From the NCBI RefSeq assembly GCF_000620625.1, contig NZ_JIAW01000033.1:1-58415 (forward strand): a stretch of 58,415 bases of DNA, given 5' to 3'. Positions 53,052-58,415 of the stretch are shown one piece after another. Source of the stretch: Mycobacterium sp. URHB0044. Its GTDB lineage: Bacteria; Actinomycetota; Actinomycetes; Mycobacteriales; Mycobacteriaceae. Position numbers and translations under genes: made by a program. Under the pieces are notes generated by a model, which worked only from the letters and a program-made list of their open reading frames with translations, did not search any database and was not told where the DNA came from. Position 1 is the first letter of the stretch, and each line of letters opens with the position of its first letter.

Positions 53052-55771
53052 CCTTCACCGTGAACGGTGAGACATTCGATCAGGAGCCGCGGCCGGGCCA
53101 GTGCCTGCGCACCCATCTTCGGTCACTCGGCTGGTACGGGGTCAAGAAGGGTTGCGACGCAGGCGATTGCGGTGCCTGCACGGTGTGGTTGGACGGCAAG
53201 CCCGTGCACAGCTGCATCACTCCGGCGTTCCGCGCCGACGGCCACGAGGTCACGACCATCGAAGGTCTCGGCACACCCGAGAACCTGCACCCGATGCAGC
53301 GGCAGTTCCGCGACGCGCCCGGCTTCCAGTGCGGCTTCTGCACGGCAGGCATGATCATGACCTCGGCGACGTTCACCGAGGACCAGAAGAAGGACCTGCC
53401 GCGCGCGCTGAAGGGAAACCTGTGCCGCTGCACCGGTTACCGCGCCATCGAGGACGCCATCAACGGCGTCGCGTCGATCGAGGAGGCCAAGCCCGGGCAG
53501 GCCGTCGGCACCAGTGTCGGCGCACCGGCGGCAACGGGTGTCGTGACCGGCACCGTCGAGTTCACCATGGACACCGAGATGGAGGGCATGCTGCACCTCA
53601 AGGTGCTGCACTCGCCGCACGCCCACGCCCGGATCGTCTCGATCGACAAGTCCGCCGCGCTGGCCGTCCCCGGTGTGCACCGGGTGTACACCTGGGAGGA
53701 CGTGCCGAGGAAGCGGTTCAGCACCGCGATCCACACCGACCACCTGGTCGACCCCGACGACACCTACGTGCTGGACAACGTCGTGCGCTTCGCGGGCCAA
53801 CGGGTGGTGGCGGTGCTCGCCGACTCGGTGCACGCCGCCGACGAGGGATGCGGCAAGGTCGTCGTGGAGTACGAAGTACTGCCTGCGGTCTTCGATCCCG
53901 AGGAGGCGATGGCCGACGGCGCCCCGCAACTGCACAGCTACGAAGACCCCTTCGCACACGACAAGCACCACAACGTGCTGTTCGAGCTGCACGCCGAAAT
54001 CGGCGACGTCCAAGCCGGTTTCGACCAGGCGGACGTGATCCACGAGGGCACCTACTTCTCGCCGCGGGTGCAGCATGCGCACCTCGAGACGCACGGGACC
54101 ATCGCCTGGATGGACGACGGTCGCCTCAACGTGCGCACCAGTTCGCAGTCACCGTCCATCGCCAAGGTGAAGCTGTCCCATCTGTTCGACCTGCGTCCCG
54201 ATCAGCTACGGGTGTTCTGCACGCGCGTCGGCGGCGGTTTCGGTGGCAAGCAGGAACTCATCTCCGAGGACCTGGCCGCGCTGGCCACCATCGACACCGG
54301 CCGCCCGGTCAGCTGGGAGTACACCCGCGAAGAGGAATTCACCACGGCCTCACCGCGGCATCCGATGAAGTGCACGGTCCGACTCGGCGCCAAGGCCGAC
54401 GGAACCCTGACGGCGTTCGCGTTTCACAACGTCTCCAACACCGGCGCCTACGGCAATCACGGCGGCGAGACGCTGTTCGCGGCCGGCGCGGCGATCGCGC
54501 TATACCGTTGTGCGAACAAGAAATTCGACGGCTGGTCGGTGTACACCAACACCGTGCCCAGCGGTGCCTTGCGTGGTTATGGCATGACTCAGCCGGCGTT
54601 CGCGGTGGAGTCGGCCATCCACGAGTTGGCGGTCAAGCTGGGCATGGATCCGCTCAAGCTGCGACGGCGCAACGTGGTCAAGCCCGGTGACTCGCTGCTG
54701 GGCATCGGCGATCACCCCGACGACGTGTCGTTCACCGAGGACGGTGTGACCGAATGCATCGACCTCGTCGACGCGGCATTGCGCAGCAGTGCGGCGTCGA
54801 ACGGCGAAGCGCTCGGCGACGACTGGCTGATCGGTGTCGGCGCCGCAAGCTCCCTGCACGAGACCGCGCCGCCGACCGATCACATCTCGGACGCGTGGGC
54901 GACGCTGCGCGACGACGGGACGTACGAGATCGCCGTCGGCACGGTCGAGTTCGGCGAGGGAACGTCGACCGTCCACGTCCAGATCGCGGCGACGAACCTG
55001 GGGACCACACCGTCGCGGATACACCTGGTGCAGTCGGACACCGACAGAACGGGCTTCGACACCGGTGCCTTCGCCAGTGCCGGCATGTTCGTCGCGGGCA
55101 ACGCGGTGAACTATGCGTCGAGGGCGCTGCGCGACCGCATCCTGCGGTTCGCCGCCGCCCACGTCGGCGTCGACGTCGCCGACTGCGCGATGGACGACGA
55201 CGGGATCGTGTGCGGTGACACGCGCCTGTCCCTCGCTGATCTCCTCGCGGCCGGACGCGCGCGCGGAATCCGGTTCACGGAGTCGCGCAAGGCCTACGGC
55301 TCCCCGCGCAGCGTCACGTCGAACGCGCAGGGCTTCCGGATCGCGGTGCACCAGGTGACCGGTGAGATTCGCATCCTCTACAGCGTGCAGGCCACCGACG
55401 CGGGGGTGGTGATCAACCCCGCCCAGGTGCGTGGTCAGGTCGACGGCGGCGTGGCCATGGGCGTCGGCTTCGCGTTGACGGAGAACTTCCACGTCGACGA
55501 GAACGGCGTCATGACGAACCCTAACCTGCGCAACTACCGCATTCCCACGTATGCCGACGTGCCCCGCACCGAGCTGCTGCTGGTCGACTCGACGGATTCG
55601 GTGGGCCCGATGGCCGCCAAGGGAATGGCGGAGTGCTGCATCAATCCGGTCGCGCCGGCGCTGGCGAACGCTCTGGAAGACGCCACCGGGGTGCGGTTCC
55701 GCGAGCTGCCGCTGACGCCCGAACGCATCTACGCCAGGCTCGCCGCCAGCCGACTGATCCCGGCAACCTGA
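53048..55771 (+). CDS. Xanthine dehydrogenase-like molybdenum subunit fused to [2Fe-2S] domains
   Basis: 907 residues. Residues 1-165 bind two [2Fe-2S] clusters: C36, C41, C44, C56 and C95, C98, C126, C128. The rest is the molybdopterin-cytosine-dinucleotide domain (LHSPHAHARIVSID; RVGGGFGGKQ; SGALRGYGMTQPAFAVES), with the likely catalytic base E862 in KGMAECCINPV. Hydroxylates a purine or related N-heterocycle. ATG at 53048 overlaps the FAD-subunit stop. XdhC-type maturation factor is not in the window. Confidence 0.88.
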   Translation: MTFTVNGETFDQEPRPGQCLRTHLRSLGWYGVKKGCDAGDCGACTVWLDGKPVHSCITPAFRADGHEVTTIEGLGTPENLHPMQRQFRDAPGFQCGFCTAGMIMTSATFTEDQKKDLPRALKGNLCRCTGYRAIEDAINGVASIEEAKPGQAVGTSVGAPAATGVVTGTVEFTMDTEMEGMLHLKVLHSPHAHARIVSIDKSAALAVPGVHRVYTWEDVPRKRFSTAIHTDHLVDPDDTYVLDNVVRFAGQRVVAVLADSVHAADEGCGKVVVEYEVLPAVFDPEEAMADGAPQLHSYEDPFAHDKHHNVLFELHAEIGDVQAGFDQADVIHEGTYFSPRVQHAHLETHGTIAWMDDGRLNVRTSSQSPSIAKVKLSHLFDLRPDQLRVFCTRVGGGFGGKQELISEDLAALATIDTGRPVSWEYTREEEFTTASPRHPMKCTVRLGAKADGTLTAFAFHNVSNTGAYGNHGGETLFAAGAAIALYRCANKKFDGWSVYTNTVPSGALRGYGMTQPAFAVESAIHELAVKLGMDPLKLRRRNVVKPGDSLLGIGDHPDDVSFTEDGVTECIDLVDAALRSSAASNGEALGDDWLIGVGAASSLHETAPPTDHISDAWATLRDDGTYEIAVGTVEFGEGTSTVHVQIAATNLGTTPSRIHLVQSDTDRTGFDTGAFASAGMFVAGNAVNYASRALRDRILRFAAAHVGVDVADCAMDDDGIVCGDTRLSLADLLAAGRARGIRFTESRKAYGSPRSVTSNAQGFRIAVHQVTGEIRILYSVQATDAGVVINPAQVRGQVDGGVAMGVGFALTENFHVDENGVMTNPNLRNYRIPTYADVPRTELLLVDSTDSVGPMAAKGMAECCINPVAPALANALEDATGVRFRELPLTPERIYARLAASRLIPAT

Positions 55772-55772
55772 C

Positions 55773-56762
55773 GTGACCAAGGACGTGTCCCTCAACGGCG
55801 AACCCGTCACCACCGACGCCGCCACGGTGATCATCGGCCAGCGCGTCCGACCGGAATGCGTCGAGGACTTCGTCACCTGGCAACACGAATTGAACGACGC
55901 CGCAACGCATTACCCCGGTTTCCTCGGCGCCGAAGTCAGCGCGCCGACGGCGGTGCAACCGGATTGGGTGGTGGTGTACCGGTTCGATTCGGTCGCGAAC
56001 GTCCAAGCCTGGATCAACAGCGCCACCCGGCAGGACCGGCTCGTTGTCGGCAGCCAGTACCTCGACGGCCCGGCCACACAACAGGTCGTCGGCGGCGCCG
56101 CGAAGCCGACCGATCAGCTGGTCACGGTCGTGGTGACGCACCGCGTCAAGCCGGATCAGGTGGACGAATTCCTGGCGTGGCAGGACCGACTTCGACTGGC
56201 CGAGAGCCAGTTCGACGGGTACCGCGGCTCCGAGCTGTTCCGGCCCATCGAGGGCGTACAGGACGAGTGGACGGCGATGTACCGCTATGACAACGCGGCC
56301 GCGCTCGACACGTGGCTGACCTCCGAGGAGCGGAAGGTCCTGCTCGAGGATGGCAAGAAGTTCCACGACTTCGTATTGCGCACGGTGGACAATTCGTTCG
56401 GCAACTGGTTCGCCTTCGACGACAAGGGGAACGTGGCTGCACCGCCGTCGGACACCAAGTCGTCCATCGCGGTGTGGGTGGGTCTCTACCCGACCGTCGT
56501 GATCCTCACCCTGGTCCTGTCACCGCTGAAGATGCCGCTGTGGCTCGGCATGCTCGTTGGAAACCTGTTGTCCAGCTTTGCCATGAGCTTCCTCTCGATG
56601 CCCTACTACGTCAACCCGTTGCTCAAGCACTGGCTCCGGCCGCCGCCGGACGTGCCCGAGTGGAAGACCAACTGGCGTGGCATCGGCATCGTGGTGGCGG
56701 TCATGGCCTTCTGGACGGTCACCATCTACTTGGTGACGAAGGTGTTCTGGCACCTGCCGTAG
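55773..56762 (+). CDS. Membrane protein with two ABM-fold domains (paralogue 2)
   Basis: 329 residues. Two ABM domains at about 18-105 and 112-205 (RVRPECVEDFVTWQHELNDAA; RVKPDQVDEFLAWQDRLRLAE with QFDGYRGSELFRP), then three TM helices starting GLYPTVVILTLVLSPL and including WLGMLVGNLLSSFAMSFLSM. It shares YPTVxIL, a MP-x(n)-WL element and the two-domain layout with the protein at 49628-50590. GTG at 55773, 1 bp after the molybdenum subunit stop, so it ends that operon. Unknown function; possibly a membrane dock or oxygenase for the pathway. Confidence 0.8.
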   Translation: MTKDVSLNGEPVTTDAATVIIGQRVRPECVEDFVTWQHELNDAATHYPGFLGAEVSAPTAVQPDWVVVYRFDSVANVQAWINSATRQDRLVVGSQYLDGPATQQVVGGAAKPTDQLVTVVVTHRVKPDQVDEFLAWQDRLRLAESQFDGYRGSELFRPIEGVQDEWTAMYRYDNAAALDTWLTSEERKVLLEDGKKFHDFVLRTVDNSFGNWFAFDDKGNVAAPPSDTKSSIAVWVGLYPTVVILTLVLSPLKMPLWLGMLVGNLLSSFAMSFLSMPYYVNPLLKHWLRPPPDVPEWKTNWRGIGIVVAVMAFWTVTIYLVTKVFWHLP

Positions 56763-56795
56763 CCGGCCGTCGTCCCGCACGTCGGCACCCACCCC

Positions 56796-56901
56796 GGCCC
56801 CGGCGCCCAGCCCCACGTACCCCCGGCCCCGGCGCCGGGCCCCACGTACCCCCGGCCCCGGCGCCCGGCCCCACGTACCCCCGGCCCCGGCGCGCCCAGC
56901 C
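56796..56901 (+). repeat. 29-bp GC-rich tandem repeat, about 3.5 copies
   Basis: Unit GGCCCCGGCGCC-CGG-CCCCACGTACCCCC, 29 bp, starts at 56796, 56825 and 56854, with a partial copy from 56883. Copies 1-3 differ by one or two bases at the middle triplet (CAG, GGG, CGG). Falls in the 413-bp gap 56763-57175 after the ABM paralogue 2 gene, so it is non-coding and VNTR-like. Confidence 0.85.
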
Positions 56902-56911
56902 AGGGTACCGT

Positions 56912-56983
56912 TTGCCCACCTTTGAGCGACTTCCCCGCATGGCGGTGCCGAGGTCACCCGAAAAGTCGCTCGTAGGTGGGCAA
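56912..56983. repeat. Long inverted repeat, possible terminator or mobile palindrome
   Basis: Arms of 21 bp at 56912-56932 (starting TTGCCCACCTTTGAGCGACTT) and 56963-56983 match at 19 of 21 positions, with a 30-bp loop. It would stop transcription of the purine operon running from 52230. The rest of the gap to 57140 has no gene. Confidence 0.6.
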
Positions 56984-57140
56984 TTCGCCTACCGTCCCCC
57001 ACCGCCCGCCGAGCGGAGCCGCCGCTTTCCGACCTCCACACCGGGCGCAGCCCCCTCATCGCTCGTCGCGAATGCGAGTGAGCCATGTGGTGACGTCGCG
57101 ACTGTGAGCTTGACGAGATTTGAGCCCGGCAGATTCATAC

Positions 57141-58415
57141 GGTCAGTGCAACATCCCTGGTAGCTGGAGGTTGCTGTGCCGTGTGGTTATCCGTTTTCGC
57201 GTTCTGTCCGTCGGGAGCTGTTCGATCGGGTGTGCGGGGGTGAGTCGGTTCGGGATGCAGCCGCGGGTGTGGGCGTGTCGTACAACACGGCGGGGTTGTG
57301 GTGGCGTGACGCTGGAGCGATGCGTCTTGGACGAAACAGCAAGAGTGCGACGGGTCTGCTCGAGCCCGGTGACCTGAATGGGCCGGGTGGGCGGGGCCAC
57401 CGGCTCAACTTCGATGAACGCATCGAGATCATGCGCGGGCTCGACGCCAAACTCTCCTACGCCGAGATCGGCCGTCAGATCGGCCGTGACCGGGCCGTCA
57501 TCTGGCGGGAAGTCGACCGAAACCGCAACCCCGACGGGGACTACCACGCCGGGATGGCCCACGCCCGGGCCACGCAGAAAGCCAAGCGCCCCAAGGAGTT
57601 CACGCTCAACGATCCGGTGTTATGCGCCCAGATCGAATCCTGGATGGATGACGGGTGGAGCCCGGGGCTGATCGCCGAGGTGTTGGCTCGAGATCACCCC
57701 GATGACAAGCTGGCACGGGTGAGCCACGAAACCATCTACAAGTGCCTCTACGTGCAGACCCGTGGCCAGCTGCGTGCCGATCTGCACAAGTGCCTGTCGA
57801 CCAAGCGGTCCGCGCGAAAGACCCAGGGCCGGGCGGAGCGACGCGGCAAGTTCAATGACGTGTTCACCATCAGCGACCGCCCCGCCGAGGCCGCCGACCG
57901 CGCCGTGCCAGGGCATTGGGAGGGCGATTTGATTCTGGGCACCGGATGCACCAGTGCGATCGGCACACTGGTCGAGCGCAGCACCCGGTTCACCATCCTG
58001 TTGCACCTACCCACCGACCACACCGCCGACTCGGTGGCCGCCGCGATGATCGAGGCGATGAGCGAGTTGCCGGCCCATCTGCGTCGCACGATCACCTGGG
58101 ACCGGGGAAGTGAGATGGCCAACTGGCGTGACATCAACCTGCAGCTACAGGCGCCGGTCTACTTCTGCGATCCCCACTCACCTTGGCAACGAGGTACCAA
58201 CGAGAACACCAATCGACTGCTTCGATTCTGGTTCGAAAAGAGCACCGACCTGCGCGTGCACACCAAAGCCGACCTCAAACGCATCCAAGACAAACTCAAC
58301 ACACGGCCCCGACCGACTCTCGACCTGGACACCCCCGCCGACCGACTCGCCGCCCTCCTCGCCCCAGCCGCTTAGCCAGGAATGCCGAATGTTGTCGTAA
58401 CCGCTTGACATTGAG
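57141..58415 (+). mobile_element. IS30-family insertion sequence (right end at or beyond window edge)
   Basis: A transposase gene is flanked by short related sequences: 57141-57154 (GGTCAGTGCAACAT) and, inverted, 58389-58402 (GGTTACGACAACAT on the minus strand), 10 of 14 matching. These may be inner parts of the terminal repeats, so exact ends are uncertain. The window stops 40 bp after the transposase gene, so the right terminus may be cut. Confidence 0.65.
57176..58375 (+). CDS. IS30-family transposase
   Basis: 399 residues. N-terminal helix-turn-helix (YPFSRSVRRELFDRV and LNFDERIEIMRGLDAKLSYAEIGRQIGRD), then the DDE catalytic domain: Asp in GHWEGDLILG, Asp in TWDRGSEMANW and Glu in GTNENTNRLLRFWF. 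Complete, with no frameshift. GTG at 57176 with a GGAGG site 5 bp upstream. Confidence 0.93.
   Translation: MPCGYPFSRSVRRELFDRVCGGESVRDAAAGVGVSYNTAGLWWRDAGAMRLGRNSKSATGLLEPGDLNGPGGRGHRLNFDERIEIMRGLDAKLSYAEIGRQIGRDRAVIWREVDRNRNPDGDYHAGMAHARATQKAKRPKEFTLNDPVLCAQIESWMDDGWSPGLIAEVLARDHPDDKLARVSHETIYKCLYVQTRGQLRADLHKCLSTKRSARKTQGRAERRGKFNDVFTISDRPAEAADRAVPGHWEGDLILGTGCTSAIGTLVERSTRFTILLHLPTDHTADSVAAAMIEAMSELPAHLRRTITWDRGSEMANWRDINLQLQAPVYFCDPHSPWQRGTNENTNRLLRFWFEKSTDLRVHTKADLKRIQDKLNTRPRPTLDLDTPADRLAALLAPAA

Noticed and set aside
54500..55876. 458-codon minus-strand frame opposite the molybdenum subunit
   Set aside because: Antisense shadow with no recognisable domain.

Overview
The window is high-GC actinobacterial DNA and almost certainly comes from a Mycobacterium/Mycolicibacterium chromosome. 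Evidence: an F420-dependent glucose-6-phosphate dehydrogenase (fgd1) in front of pta-ackA, a ttfA-clpB block, purA beside homologues of the Rv0356c-Rv0361 set, a GH76 gene, many GTG starts, 4-nt GTGA/ATGA overlaps and several leaderless-looking promoters. Gene order follows the M. tuberculosis Rv0356c-Rv0409 backbone as I remember it, with accessory modules spliced in, which suggests an environmental or rapid-growing species. The window starts in the 3' end of an IS481-family element and ends in an IS30-family element, so it may be one draft contig broken at repeats.

Layout. 1-329: IS481-type end with three subterminal repeats. 349-6333: ctaG-like gene, ackA, pta, fgd1 (minus) and a divergent metallo-beta-lactamase gene. 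6338-10023: small membrane proteins, a flavin-dependent LLM oxidoreductase, a GNAT and an SDR with a palindromic operator. 10020-10730: vapBC-type toxin-antitoxin. 10727-16988 (minus): degenerate purT-like gene, secreted NTF2-like protein, rhodanese, metZ, hypothetical, LuxR/ATPase regulator. 17013-22183: UBP zinc finger, CPA1 Na+/H+ antiporter, alpha/beta hydrolase, P450 plus 3Fe-4S ferredoxin, membrane proteins. 22299-30810: thioesterase, purA, Rv0358-like protein, site-2 protease, metal-regulated CDF exporter, FUSC protein, DUF3151 protein, Rv0361-like protein and fba. 30976-34832: secreted Cys protein, alcohol dehydrogenase, DedA, SodC lipoprotein, LLM oxidoreductase. 34983-37828: a visibly lower-GC islet (alpha/beta hydrolase, GT4 glycosyltransferase, 4-TM protein). 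37836-42092: NhaA-DsbA fusion, IclR regulator and the divergent scoAB operon. 42089-49620: GH76, TrmH-like methyltransferase, lipoprotein, SDR, ttfA, clpB, lipoprotein. 49628-56762: a mirrored purine-oxidation divergon. 56763-58415: tandem repeats, a long palindrome and the IS30 element.

How the genes work together. Fgd1 makes F420H2, which LLM-family enzymes such as the two here may use. Pta-AckA interconvert acetyl-CoA and acetate, and ScoAB activates acetoacetate. The rhodanese and MetZ belong to sulfur/methionine metabolism. TtfA, GH76 and DedA relate to the cell envelope.

The most novel candidate is at 49628-56762. Guanine deaminase runs one way and a two-subunit molybdenum xanthine-dehydrogenase-like enzyme runs the other. 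Each operon ends in a member of the same family of membrane-anchored double-ABM-domain proteins. The second candidate is the purT-locus protein, which keeps its fold but has lost the key ATP, Mg and GAR ligands known from E. coli PurT.
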